DNA from: DATHVI01 sp035461385 | Lineage (GTDB): Bacteria; Actinomycetota; Thermoleophilia; Solirubrobacterales; 70-9 | Reading direction: 5' to 3' | Assembly (NCBI GenBank): GCA_035461385.1 | Contig: DATHVI010000042.1 | Location: forward strand, 1-64,000 | Length of the DNA stretch: 64,000 nt | Shown here: in pieces, positions 40,450 through 50,638 of the stretch | Position numbering within the stretch: the first letter of the stretch is position 1 | Layout: each line of letters opens with the position of its first letter | The notes under the pieces: model-generated | Databases searched by the model: none | The model's input: the letters and a program-made list of their open reading frames with translations, nothing else | What the model was told of the DNA's origin: nothing | Program-made: the position numbers and the translations under genes

Positions 40450-40487
40450 CTCAGCATTGAGTGACCCCTGGCCCCGTCAACGCTGAG
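40450..40487. repeat. Inverted repeat between divergent genes
   Basis: CTCAGCATTGA (40450-40460) and TCAACGCTGAG (40477-40487) are inverted with one mismatch around a 16-base centre (GTGACCCCTGGCCCCG). They lie between the Ca2+/Na+ exchanger start (40410) and the membrane protein start (40542). An operator or a bidirectional regulatory hairpin is possible. Confidence 0.45.
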
Positions 40488-40541
40488 GAGTCTGGGGGCT
40501 AATAGGCTGCCGGCGGCCACCATGGAGAGGAGGGTGAGGAC

Positions 40542-41107
40542 GTGGTTCTCGACTTCAGGGATCTGACCTGGCGCGAGCTGGTGGTCGGCGCCGCGGGCAT
40601 CGCGTTGCTGGTCACCTTGTTCGCGTTCACCTGGTACGCGGCCAAGGTGCCACATGTTCCTACCGGGGAGGAGCTTCAGGTCGTCGAGGCCGATCCCCGC
40701 AACGCGTTCGGGGCCTTCACCTGGCTGGACATCGGGTTGCTGGCGACCGCGAGCGCGGCGATCGCGCTGCCGCTGTTGAGCGCCGTCCGGCCCAAGCTTC
40801 GCCTCGGGCGCTGGCCGGCGCTCGTCGTCGCCACGCTGGCCATCGTCGCGGTGGCGTCGATCGCCTTCAGACTGCTCGATCCGCCTGATCTCGCGAGGAC
40901 CTTCGAAGGCACCAGGATCCGGGCGAGCGACTTCCCCGACGTCGAGGTGATCAGGAAGACCGGAGCGTGGCTCGGGCTGGCGCTCTCGGCCGTGATCGCG
41001 CTCGCCGCCAGTCTGCAGACGCGCAGTTCCTGGCTGTCCGCCGGCGGAACACCGGACCGCGCGTCGCCTGGCGCGCGGTCCGCCTCTCCGGGGGAGGAGA
41101 GGAGGAG

Positions 41108-41111
<4 letters not shown>
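40542..41111 (+). CDS. Hypothetical integral membrane protein
   Basis: 189 residues from a GTG at 40542 behind GGAGAGGAGGGTGAGGAC. Four membrane segments: 'LVVGAAGIALLVTLFAFTWY', 'WLDIGLLATASAAIALPLLS', 'PALVVATLAIVAVASIAFRL' and 'WLGLALSAVIALAASLQT', with a polar tail. No family name recognised. Its stop overlaps the stop region of lon by 4 bases, convergently. Confidence 0.8.
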
Positions 41112-43399
<2,288 letters not shown>

Positions 43400-43425
43400 C
43401 CCACTGTCACTTTCGCATCGATAGC

Positions 43426-43444
43426 TACTTCAGAAGTTGAAGTA
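43426..43444. promoter_or_regulatory. Palindrome upstream of lon
   Basis: TACTTCA (43426-43432), GAAGT, TGAAGTA (43438-43444): exact arms, 19 bases in all, AT-rich, 27 bases upstream of the lon start codon. Actinobacterial lon genes are often under heat-shock regulators of the MerR-like HspR type or under ClgR; this sequence matches neither consensus (CTTGAGT-N7-ACTCAAG for HspR) exactly. A repressor or activator dimer site is likely. Confidence 0.6.
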
Positions 43445-43585
43445 ATGGTAGCGGGGAACGACGCCGCGCGCGCCGTGTGTGATCGAATCCGCAGGTCACG
43501 GATGAGCACCGGCGCCGCCGACAACAGCGACCTCGTCCGGTTCGGGCTGACTGGCGACGGCGCGAGCGCCGGCTAGGGAGGCGCG

Positions 43586-44770
43586 ATCGCCGACCCGCCC
43601 GAGAACCGCCGCCGGATCGAGCTCGGGTTCGCGCTCTTCGCGCTCGCGACCGCGTGGGGCTCCGGAAACATCGGGCCGGTCGCGGCGGAGATCAGCCACG
43701 ACCTCGACGTCTCGCTGGCCGCGGTCGGCGTGCTCGGCGGGACCGCGTTCTTCGCCGGCCTGGTGACCGCGAAGCTGGGGGCCGCGTACCTGACCCGTCG
43801 GCTCGGCGCCGGTCACTGCGCGAGGCTCGCATGCCTCGCGGTCGTCGCCGGCAACGCCCTGCTCGCGGCGAGCCCGATCTACGCCGGGCTCGCCGCCGGC
43901 CGCGTTATCGCCGGGGCGGGCCTCGGGCTCGCGCTCGTGATCGGCCCGGTGCTCGCGAAGCAGGCCGGCGGCGTTCGCATCGTCGGCGTCTTCGGCGGCG
44001 CGGTGATGCTCGGAGTAGCGGGAGCGCTCGGGATCGGAAGCCTGATGCGGGTGGCGGGGATCGATTGGCGGCTCGACTTCGCGCTCTCGGGAGCGCTCGG
44101 CCTCGTCGCCCTCGCGATGCTGCCCCGAGCCGGCGACGTGACGGTCCCGAGTGGCAGCGTGCTCGCGGTCGCCCGCCTGTCGGTCCGCCGCCTCGCCCCA
44201 TGGAGGCTCGAGCTCCTGTTCACGACCTCGCTCGGCGTCCCCTACGTGCTCGGGGTGTGGCTGGTTCCCTACCTGACCACCGACGTCGGGCTGTCGGCCG
44301 CCGGCGCGGGCCTGCTCGGCTTCGCCCTCTACGCCCTGACCACGGTCCTTCGCCCGGAGGGCGCCCGGCTCGACGCCGAGGGCCGCTCGACCGCCGCGCT
44401 CGGGGGCGTGGCGCCGCTCGCTGCCGCCGCCGGGCTGGTGCTGCTGGCGCTCGCCGGCGGCTGGCCGCTGGCCGCAGTCGGGATCGCTGTCGCCGGCGCC
44501 GGGTTCGCGATCCCGTACGCGACGATGTACGACGAGGCGCAACGGCTGTTTCCCGGGTCGCGGATCGCCGCGGTCGGGCTGCTGAGCGTCGGCGGCAACC
44601 TCCTCCCGCTCGCGGTGATGCCGGCGATCGGGGCCGCGATCAGCTCCGGGGACGGCGAGCTCGCGCTGCTCGCGCTCGCCGCGGTGCCGCTGCTCGCCGG
44701 CCTCGCCAACCTCAAGCCGGCGGCCCCCGACGATTCCGGGGCGGCGGCATCCCGGGCGCCGAGACCCTAG
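43586..44770 (+). CDS. MFS transporter with ATC start
   Basis: About 394 residues, 12 hydrophobic helices. The fold clearly begins before the first GTG (43730): 'IELGFALFALATAWGSGNIG' is helix 1 and 'VSLAAVGVLGGTAFFAGLVT' helix 2, with the MFS loop 'AKLGAAYLTRRLGAG'. In that frame the only codon with a Shine-Dalgarno sequence is ATC at 43586-43588, four bases after AGGGAGG (43575-43581), directly after an in-frame TAG. This supports initiation at ATC. Substrate unknown. It is convergent with the HAD phosphatase gene by 4 bases. Confidence 0.8.
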   Translation: MADPPENRRRIELGFALFALATAWGSGNIGPVAAEISHDLDVSLAAVGVLGGTAFFAGLVTAKLGAAYLTRRLGAGHCARLACLAVVAGNALLAASPIYAGLAAGRVIAGAGLGLALVIGPVLAKQAGGVRIVGVFGGAVMLGVAGALGIGSLMRVAGIDWRLDFALSGALGLVALAMLPRAGDVTVPSGSVLAVARLSVRRLAPWRLELLFTTSLGVPYVLGVWLVPYLTTDVGLSAAGAGLLGFALYALTTVLRPEGARLDAEGRSTAALGGVAPLAAAAGLVLLALAGGWPLAAVGIAVAGAGFAIPYATMYDEAQRLFPGSRIAAVGLLSVGGNLLPLAVMPAIGAAISSGDGELALLALAAVPLLAGLANLKPAAPDDSGAAASRAPRP

Positions 44771-45552
44771 TCGAGGCCGGCGACGAACGCCGGAAGATCA
44801 TCGGCGACGACGTCGGGGCGGACCGGAGCGGCGTCGGCGTCGGCCGCGCTCGCCCGTCCGCTGAGCACGAGCACGGTTGCGAACCCGGCTCCGGCCCCGC
44901 CGGCGATGTCCGAGTCGAGGCTGTCGCCGACGATCACCGGGCGCTCAGCTCCGAGGCGCCGGCGTGCCGCCTCGAACATCGGCCGCTCGGGCTTCCCCGC
45001 CACCCGCGCGGCGCGCCCCGACGCGGTCTCGACCGCGGCGACCACGGCCCCGGTTCCGGGCAGCAGCCCCGTTGCGGTCGGGTAGACCGGATCGCGGTTC
45101 GTCGCCCACAGCTCGGCGCCGGCCCGGACCGCGGCCATCCCCCCGGCGAGCTCGGCGTAGTCGAACCCGGAGTGGCCGCCGACGACGACGAAGTCGACCC
45201 CCGGCCCGCCGCGACCCGTGACCTCGAGCCCCGCCGCCGCAAGCTCGCGACCGAGGGCGTCGGAGCCGACGACGTAGACTCGCGCGCCCGGGGCCTTGCG
45301 GGCGACGATCTCGGCCGCGGCAGCGCTCGACGTAAGCATCTCGTCGAGCTCGGCCTCCACCCCAACCGCGCGCAGGTGCTCGAGATACTGCTCCCGGGTG
45401 CTGCGCGGGTCGTTGGTGAGGAAGACCACCGGGGCGCGCTCGCGCAGCCGCCCGACCGCCTCCGGGGCACCGGGAATCGGCTCGCCGGCGAGCCAGACGA
45501 CCCCGTCGAGGTCGAGGGCGAATCCGTCGATGCGATCGATCGGCGATCCCAT
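44767..45552 (-). CDS. HAD-superfamily class IIA phosphatase
   Basis: 261 residues. HAD motif I is 'GFALDLDGVVWLAGEPIPGA' (DLDG), motif II 'VVFLTNDPRSTREQYL' (TND), motif III 'AGKPERPMFEAARRRLGA' (GKP) and motif IV 'VIVGDSLDSDIAGGAGAGFA' (GDSxxxD). The IIA cap between motifs II and III is typical of NagD/p-nitrophenyl phosphatase-like enzymes. It dephosphorylates small molecules. It is the last gene of a long minus-strand run; the spacing to the FAH gene is 51 bases. Confidence 0.93.
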   Translation of the reverse strand: MGSPIDRIDGFALDLDGVVWLAGEPIPGAPEAVGRLRERAPVVFLTNDPRSTREQYLEHLRAVGVEAELDEMLTSSAAAAEIVARKAPGARVYVVGSDALGRELAAAGLEVTGRGGPGVDFVVVGGHSGFDYAELAGGMAAVRAGAELWATNRDPVYPTATGLLPGTGAVVAAVETASGRAARVAGKPERPMFEAARRRLGAERPVIVGDSLDSDIAGGAGAGFATVLVLSGRASAADADAAPVRPDVVADDLPAFVAGLD

Positions 45553-45603
45553 TTGATCGCCGGACGGTAACCGCTCGCCCGCCGGCCCGACGGGGGCGCC
45601 CGC

Positions 45604-46434
45604 TCAGCCGCTCGGGGCGGGGGCGATCTCGGCGACCGGGTTGGTGAGCGTCCCGATCCCCTCGACCTCGCACTCGACGACGTCACCGTCCTGGAGCGAG
45701 CGGACCGGGTCCATGAACTCGCCGCAGCCCCATGGCGTGCCGGTGAGGAGGATGTCGCCGGGATCGAGGGGGAAGCTCGCCGAGCAGAACGCGAGCAGCT
45801 CGGGGACCCCGAACAGCATCTCCGACGTCGAGGAGTCCTGGACCAGCTCGCCGTTGACGCGGGTGCGCAGCGCGAGCGCGCCGATCTCGGGGAGCTCGTC
45901 GGCGGTGACGATCACCGGCCCGAGCGGGCAGAAGGTGTCGAGGCTCTTCCCCCGCACCCACTGGTGGTCGGCGAACTGGACGTCGCGGGCGGAAACGTCG
46001 TTGGCGACGGTGTACCCGAACATGTACGAGAGCGCGTCCGCGGCCGGGACGCGGCGCATCCGCCAGCCGATCACCACCGCGAGCTCGACCTCCCAGTCGG
46101 CGCGCTCGGTGAGCGAGCGGTCGAGCTCGATCGTCTCCGAGTCGCCGATCACGCTCGACGGGAACTTCGTGAACACGATCGGCCGCTCGGGGGGGTTCTC
46201 GATCCCCTGCTCGCGGATGTGGTCGAGGTAGTTGAGCCCGATCGCGACGATCTTCCCGGGCCGGATCGGCGCGGTCAGGCGCGCATCGGCGAGCGGCTCG
46301 GCGGCCGGAGACGGCGCGGGCTCGCCGGAGCGGATCAGGTCGAGCAGCGACGGGACGCCGAGCGGACGCAGGCTCTCGCCCTCGACCGCCACCGGCACCA
46401 GCCGGCCGTCGTGCTGCGCGGTTCCCAGATGCAT
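45604..46434 (-). CDS. Fumarylacetoacetate hydrolase-family protein
   Basis: 276 residues. 'GKIVAIGLNYLDHIREQGIE' is the family start of the core; 'PIVFTKFPSSVIGDSETIEL' and 'DWEVELAVVIGWRMRRVPAA' contain the metal-ligand Glu residues; 'YTVANDVSARDVQFADHQWV' and 'FCPLGPVIVTADELPEIGAL' follow, ending in 'GDILLTGTPWGCGEFMDP'. Enzymes with this fold cleave C-C bonds in acyl pyruvates, or act as hydratase or decarboxylase in aromatic meta-cleavage pathways. It sits with a molybdenum hydroxylase, cupin and FadR-type regulator, consistent with ring degradation. Confidence 0.93.
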   Translation of the reverse strand: MHLGTAQHDGRLVPVAVEGESLRPLGVPSLLDLIRSGEPAPSPAAEPLADARLTAPIRPGKIVAIGLNYLDHIREQGIENPPERPIVFTKFPSSVIGDSETIELDRSLTERADWEVELAVVIGWRMRRVPAADALSYMFGYTVANDVSARDVQFADHQWVRGKSLDTFCPLGPVIVTADELPEIGALALRTRVNGELVQDSSTSEMLFGVPELLAFCSASFPLDPGDILLTGTPWGCGEFMDPVRSLQDGDVVECEVEGIGTLTNPVAEIAPAPSG

Positions 46435-46472
46435 CAGGCTCCCTTCCTTCGGTTGATCTCGTGGGCGCGTGC

Positions 46473-47222
46473 CTAGACCGTCGCCGGTTCGGACGGCGGC
46501 CGACCGCGGTCGACGATCGCGGCGTCGCGGATCCGGGTGATGTGCGCGACCATCGCCGCGCGGGCGCGGTCGGGGTCGCGGGCGCAGATCGCCTCGGCGA
46601 TCCGGTCGTGCTCGCCGGCGGTGCTCTTCGCCACCCCCGGCAGGCGGACGGTGTAGCCGCGGCTCTCCTCGGCGAGCGCGGCGATGCTCGCGAGCAGCCG
46701 CTGGAGCAGCGGGTTCGCGGCGGCCTGGGCGATCGTGCGATGAAGCTCGACGTCGACGCGCACGAGCTCGGCCGGGTCGATCCCGGGGGCGTTCCCCCGC
46801 CGGGCGCAGTCGCGCAGCAGCTCGAGCTCGACCTCGCTCGCCCGCTGGGCCGCGAGCGCGGCCGCTCCCGGCTCGAGCATCAGCCTGACCTCGAACAGGT
46901 GCTCGAGCGCGAAGTCCGAGAGCGCGAGCGCGAACTGGAGCGGGCGCAGCAGCTCCTCGACGCTGAGCGAGGTGACGAACGTCCCCGAGCCGTGGCGGCT
47001 CTCGAGGATGTTCATCGCCTGCAGCGACCCGATCGCCTCGCGGACCGTCGGCCGGCTGACCCCCAGCGCCTCGCTCAGCGCCCGCTCGGAGGGGAGCCGG
47101 TCGCCGGGCTCGAGCCGCCCGTCGAGGATCATGTCCTTGATCGTCAGGATCGCGTCGGCGACGAACCCCGAGCGCGCGAGCGCCCGGAACTCGACCGCTT
47201 CGGCTGGCGCCTCGGTTGCCAT
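46473..47222 (-). CDS. FadR/GntR-family transcriptional regulator
   Basis: 249 residues. Residues 15-85 are the GntR winged helix ('IKDMILDGRLEPGDRLPSER', 'ALSEALGVSRPTVREAIGSL', 'ESRHGSGTFV'). Residues 105-240 are an all-helical FCD ligand domain ('LFEVRLMLEPGAAALAAQRA', 'HRTIAQAAANPLLQRLLASI', 'STAGEHDRIAEAICARDPDR') with the conserved Asp/His metal ligands. Such proteins usually repress catabolic operons and sense the substrate. It lies in the molybdenum-hydroxylase run, 11 bases after the cupin gene. Confidence 0.95.
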   Translation of the reverse strand: MATEAPAEAVEFRALARSGFVADAILTIKDMILDGRLEPGDRLPSERALSEALGVSRPTVREAIGSLQAMNILESRHGSGTFVTSLSVEELLRPLQFALALSDFALEHLFEVRLMLEPGAAALAAQRASEVELELLRDCARRGNAPGIDPAELVRVDVELHRTIAQAAANPLLQRLLASIAALAEESRGYTVRLPGVAKSTAGEHDRIAEAICARDPDRARAAMVAHITRIRDAAIVDRGRPPSEPATV

Positions 47223-47232
47223 CTCAGATCTC

Positions 47233-47625
47233 TCAGCGTTCGACGTGGCTGGCGCCGCCGTCGGGCCCGAGGACGAGGTCGCGCTCGCGGTCGGGGACGT
47301 GGTCGAGCGGCACCGGGGCGAGCGCCTCGATGAAGGTGCATCCGGTCTCGGAGTGGAGCTCGTGCTCGAGGCCGCGGTTGACGACGACGGTGTCGCCGGG
47401 CCGAAGGGTGCGGGTCTCGTCTTCGATCGTCATCGTCACCTCGCCGTCGAGGATCACCATCACCTGCTCGGTGTGCTCGTGGCTGTGGCGCTCGACTCGC
47501 TTGCCCGGCTCGTACGTCGCCCGGCAGATCATCACCTGCTCGCCGCCGACACCGTGGATGCGGACCCCGGGGGCGAACTCGTACGGCTCGACGCCGTTGA
47601 AGCTCCCGAACGGCGACCGGCTCAC
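47233..47625 (-). CDS. Cupin-domain protein
   Basis: 130 residues. Cupin motif 1 'GKRVERHSHEHTEQVMVILD' with three His/Glu ligands (HSHEHTE), motif 2 'GDTVVVNRGLEHELHSETGC'. It is a small single-domain metal-binding barrel, often a storage or sensing module in pathways for organic acids. It is 17 bases downstream of the molybdenum subunit C-terminal half and 11 upstream of the FadR-type regulator, so likely cotranscribed. Confidence 0.92.
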   Translation of the reverse strand: MSRSPFGSFNGVEPYEFAPGVRIHGVGGEQVMICRATYEPGKRVERHSHEHTEQVMVILDGEVTMTIEDETRTLRPGDTVVVNRGLEHELHSETGCTFIEALAPVPLDHVPDRERDLVLGPDGGASHVER

Positions 47626-47641
47626 GCGAACACCGTCTCGC

Positions 47642-48664
47642 TCACGCTTCCTGCTCCGATCCCGCGCCGTCGCCCTCGGCGAGGGCGCGCAGCACCTTCT
47701 CGGGGGTGATCGGAAGCTCGGTGATCTGGACCCCGATCGCGTCGGTGACCGCGTTCGCGATCGCGGGGATCGGCGAGTTCGCGGTCATCTCGCCGACGCC
47801 CTTCATCCCGAACGGGCCGTTGACCGAGGGCATCTCGAGGATCGTCGAGGAGATCTCCGGGAGCTCGGCAACGCCGGGCATCAGGTAGTGGCTGAAGTCG
47901 GCGGGGCTGTGGTCGATCGCCGGGTAGTACGGGGCCGTCGTCTCGTAGAGCGCGTGCGACATCCCCATCCAGGCGCCGCCGGTGATCTGGCCCTGGACGA
48001 GCGCCGGGTTGATCGCCCGGCCGACCTCGTAGGCGCTCTTCAGGCTCGTCACCGTCACCTTGCCGGTCTCGGTGTCGACCTCGACCTCGGCGACCGTGCA
48101 CGCGTGCGCCTCGGTCGAGTCGGGGTCCATCTCGCCGGTTTCGGGGACGACGTCGCTCTTCGGCTTCATGTACATGCCCCGGCCAGAGATCGTCCGCCCG
48201 TGCTTGAAGTGCGCGGCGAGCGCGACGTCGGTGACCGAGATGCTGCGGTCGGGCGAGCCGACGACGCGGATGTTGCCCTCGCCATCGGTCTCGAGATCCT
48301 CGGGCGCCGCCTCGAGCTCGTCGGCGGCGACTTCGAGCAGCGCCTCGCGGGCCTCGTCCGCGGCCTTGATGATCGCGTTCCCGACCCGGTGCGTGGCCCG
48401 GCTCGCGAACGTTCCCATGCAATGGGGCCCGGTGTCGGAGTCGGCGGTGTCGACGTGGACCGTCTCGAGCGGGACCCCGAGCGTCTCGGCGCCGATCTGC
48501 GCCATCACCGTCCGCAGGCCCTGGCCGAGGTCGGTGCTCGACAGGACGATCATGAACGCGCCCGTGGGCGTCGAGTGGATCAGAGCCTGGCTCGGGTCGC
48601 CGCCGAGGTTCATCCCGGTCGGGTAGTTGACCGCGGCGATCCCGCGTCCTCGCAGGATGCTCAC
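47642..48664 (-). CDS. Molybdenum hydroxylase large subunit, C-terminal part
   Basis: 340 residues from a GTG at 48662-48664, preceded on its strand by GAGGGAGGCGATCGGGC, a good ribosome-binding site. It covers the second molybdopterin-binding half of xanthine/CO dehydrogenase-type proteins: 'STDLGQGLRTVMAQIGAETL' (GQGxxT), 'GTFASRATHRVGNAIIKAAD', 'SAYEVGRAINPALVQGQITG' and 'GPFGMKGVGEMTANSPIPAI' with the catalytic Glu in GVGE. The first half is a separate gene in another frame 130 bases upstream. Together they equal a normal subunit of about 790 residues. The frame stays open backward through the tandem repeat. Confidence 0.88.
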   Translation of the reverse strand: MSILRGRGIAAVNYPTGMNLGGDPSQALIHSTPTGAFMIVLSSTDLGQGLRTVMAQIGAETLGVPLETVHVDTADSDTGPHCMGTFASRATHRVGNAIIKAADEAREALLEVAADELEAAPEDLETDGEGNIRVVGSPDRSISVTDVALAAHFKHGRTISGRGMYMKPKSDVVPETGEMDPDSTEAHACTVAEVEVDTETGKVTVTSLKSAYEVGRAINPALVQGQITGGAWMGMSHALYETTAPYYPAIDHSPADFSHYLMPGVAELPEISSTILEMPSVNGPFGMKGVGEMTANSPIPAIANAVTDAIGVQITELPITPEKVLRALAEGDGAGSEQEA

Positions 48665-48698
48665 GCCCGATCGCCTCCCTCGCTCGGCGCGATCACGC

Positions 48699-48800
48699 AC
48701 CCAACGGCACATGCTGCGCTCGCGACATGGCTGTCGCTCGCCCTCATCGACCCAACGGCACATGTCGCTCTCGCGACATGAATGTCGCTCGCCCTCATCG
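48699..48800. repeat. 51-bp tandem repeat between the two halves of the large subunit
   Basis: Two copies, 48699-48749 and 48750-48800, with a few differences. The period of 51 keeps frame, so the minus-strand reading gives two 17-residue units (VDEGERHSCRESDMCRW and VDEGERQPCRERSMCRW). The DNA is also palindromic: ATGTCGC and GCGACAT arms recur (for example an 8-bp arm pair at 48761-48780). It lies exactly where the molybdenum subunit is interrupted. Confidence 0.85.
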
Positions 48801-50144
48801 ACTGACCCCCTCCCGATCGTCGGAGGACATCTCGCGCAGCTCGGCCGACAGCTCGACCCCGGCGAGCTCAGCCGCGGCCTGGATCGTCTCGACCAGGGTC
48901 GCGTCCTCGGTCGTCTTCCGGTAGGGGCGGTCGTCGCCGTTGCGGTAGGCCTGGCGCAGGCGGAGCTCCCAGGGGTCGGCGCCGAGCTCGCGCGCGATCC
49001 GGTCCATCTGCATCTCGAGCGCGAACGACGCCTCGGTGACCCCGAACCCGCGCATCGCGCTCGACGGGACGCGGTTGGTGTAGACGCAGTGGACGTCGAC
49101 CGCGACGTTGGGGATCGTGTACGGGCCGGCGGCGTTCGCGGCGTGCTTGGTGCAGCCGTACGGGCTGTGGCGGCTGTAGGCGCCGGCGTCGTGGTAGGTG
49201 GTGACCTCCCGGGAGACGATCGTCCCGTCGTCGTTGACCCCGTCGGTGATGTAGATCCGGCTCGCGCTGCGGGTCGAGGAGACCCGCATCTCCTCCTCGC
49301 GGGTGTAGACGTACTTGATCGGTCGCCCGGTCTTCATCGCCGCGAGCGTCGCCAGCGGCTCGACGATCACGTCGACCTTGCCGCCGAAGCCGCCTCCGAC
49401 CGTGCCGCCGACGAACCGCAGCTTGTGCGGCGGGACCTGGAGGATGATCGCCGTGTTGTCGAGGCTGAAGAAGATCGCCTGCGTGTTCGTGTGGACCGTC
49501 ACCCGCCCGTCGGCCTCGGGCTTGGCGACACATCCGGTCGGCTCGACCGGCGCGTGCTCGATCGGGCTCAGCTGGTAGCGGCTGCTGATCACCCGGTCGG
49601 CCTGCTCGCGAGCGGCGGGCGCGTCGCCGTAGCGGACCCGGCGGCAGTGGTGGCCCTCGTAGACGAAGTAGTTCGTGCCCCAGTGGGTGACGATCGGGGC
49701 TTCGGGCTCGAGCGCTTCCTCGACGTCGAACACCGCCTCGAGCTCCTCGAGATCGAGCTTCACCTTCGCCGCCGCCTCGAACGCCGCCGCCTCGGTGTCG
49801 CAGACGACGACCGCGATCGGCTCGCCGACATAGCGGACGCGATCGTCTGCTAGCACCTTCTCCTCGTCGGGCTCGACCCCGATCAGGCAGAGGATCGTGT
49901 AGACGTTCTTCGGCACGTCGGCGGCGGTCAGGTGAGCGACGTAGCCCGGCACCTTCTCCGCCTCGGAGAAGTCGATCCCGCGCACGCGGGCGTGCGGGAG
50001 CGGGCTGCGGACCGCCTTCATGTGGCACATCCGCGGAAAGCTGACGTCGTCGATGTAGGTCGTCGACCCGGTGACGTGGCCGCGCGCCTCGCGCCGCTCC
50101 TGCGTCCGGCCGACGACGTCGAAAGGCTTGCCGTTGCCGGTCAC
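48795..50144 (-). CDS. Molybdenum hydroxylase large subunit, N-terminal part
   Basis: 449 residues from a GTG at 50142-50144 that overlaps the iron-sulfur subunit stop as GTGA. 'GNGKPFDVVGRTQERREARG' and 'TYIDDVSFPRMCHMKAVRSP' open the a/b hammerhead domain. The first molybdopterin-binding half has 'LRFVGGTVGGGFGGKVDVIV' (GGGFGGK) and 'RVPSSAMRGFGVTEASFALE' (AMRGFG). It ends at a TGA within the repeat at 48795. In the same family the protein normally continues into the part encoded at 47642-48664. Confidence 0.9.
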   Translation of the reverse strand: MTGNGKPFDVVGRTQERREARGHVTGSTTYIDDVSFPRMCHMKAVRSPLPHARVRGIDFSEAEKVPGYVAHLTAADVPKNVYTILCLIGVEPDEEKVLADDRVRYVGEPIAVVVCDTEAAAFEAAAKVKLDLEELEAVFDVEEALEPEAPIVTHWGTNYFVYEGHHCRRVRYGDAPAAREQADRVISSRYQLSPIEHAPVEPTGCVAKPEADGRVTVHTNTQAIFFSLDNTAIILQVPPHKLRFVGGTVGGGFGGKVDVIVEPLATLAAMKTGRPIKYVYTREEEMRVSSTRSASRIYITDGVNDDGTIVSREVTTYHDAGAYSRHSPYGCTKHAANAAGPYTIPNVAVDVHCVYTNRVPSSAMRGFGVTEASFALEMQMDRIARELGADPWELRLRQAYRNGDDRPYRKTTEDATLVETIQAAAELAGVELSAELREMSSDDREGVSR

Positions 50145-50638
50145 GCCGACGTCCGCTCCCGCTCGCGCATCCGCGCGGCCGCGTCCTCGACCGCGGCGAC
50201 GATCGGGGCGATCCCGGTGCAGCGGCAGACGTTGCCGGCGAGCGCCTCGCCGATCTCCTCCCGCGACGGGTCCGGATTGCGCTCCAGGAGCGCCGCGGCG
50301 GCGGTGATCATCCCCGGAGTGCAGAAGCCGCACTGGGTGGCGAATCCCTCGTGGAAGGCCTCCTGGAGCGGGCTCGGCTGCTCGGGTGTCCCGAGGCCCT
50401 CGATCGTCGTCACCGCCCGCTCGGCGACGTGCTCGACCGGCACCAGGCACGACAGCGTCGGCTCGCCGTCGACCTGGACCGTGCAGCTCCCGCAGCCGCC
50501 CTGGCGGCAGCCGGCCTTGGTCCCCGTCATCCCGAGCTGCTCGCGGAGCACCGACTGGAGGGTCGCGAGGGGCCTCGCGAGCACCGCGACGGGCTCGCCG
50601 TTGAGCTCGAATGCGACCGGCCTGGCGGCAGCAACCAT
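50141..50638 (-). CDS. Molybdenum hydroxylase 2Fe-2S subunit
   Basis: 165 residues. First cluster: 'KAGCRQGGCGSCTVQVDGEP' with CxxxxCGxC and a later Cys in 'LSCLVPV'. Second cluster: 'TQCGFCTPGMITAAAALLER' and 'NVCRCTGIAPIVAAVED'. All eight Cys are in place, so both clusters should form and pass electrons from Mo to FAD. It overlaps its neighbours on both sides (a shared base at 50638). Confidence 0.96.
   Translation of the reverse strand: MVAAARPVAFELNGEPVAVLARPLATLQSVLREQLGMTGTKAGCRQGGCGSCTVQVDGEPTLSCLVPVEHVAERAVTTIEGLGTPEQPSPLQEAFHEGFATQCGFCTPGMITAAAALLERNPDPSREEIGEALAGNVCRCTGIAPIVAAVEDAAARMRERERTSA

Noticed and set aside
38680..40464. 594-codon plus-strand frame
   Set aside because: Antisense of the DHFR-like and exchanger genes; low-complexity charged sequence.
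43426..43444. HspR (HAIR) site at lon
   Set aside because: Arms are TACTTCA/TGAAGTA with a 5-base centre, not CTTGAGT-N7-ACTCAAG.
43654..45570. 638-codon plus-strand frame
   Set aside because: Arg-rich shadow of the MFS transporter and antisense of the HAD phosphatase; no motif.
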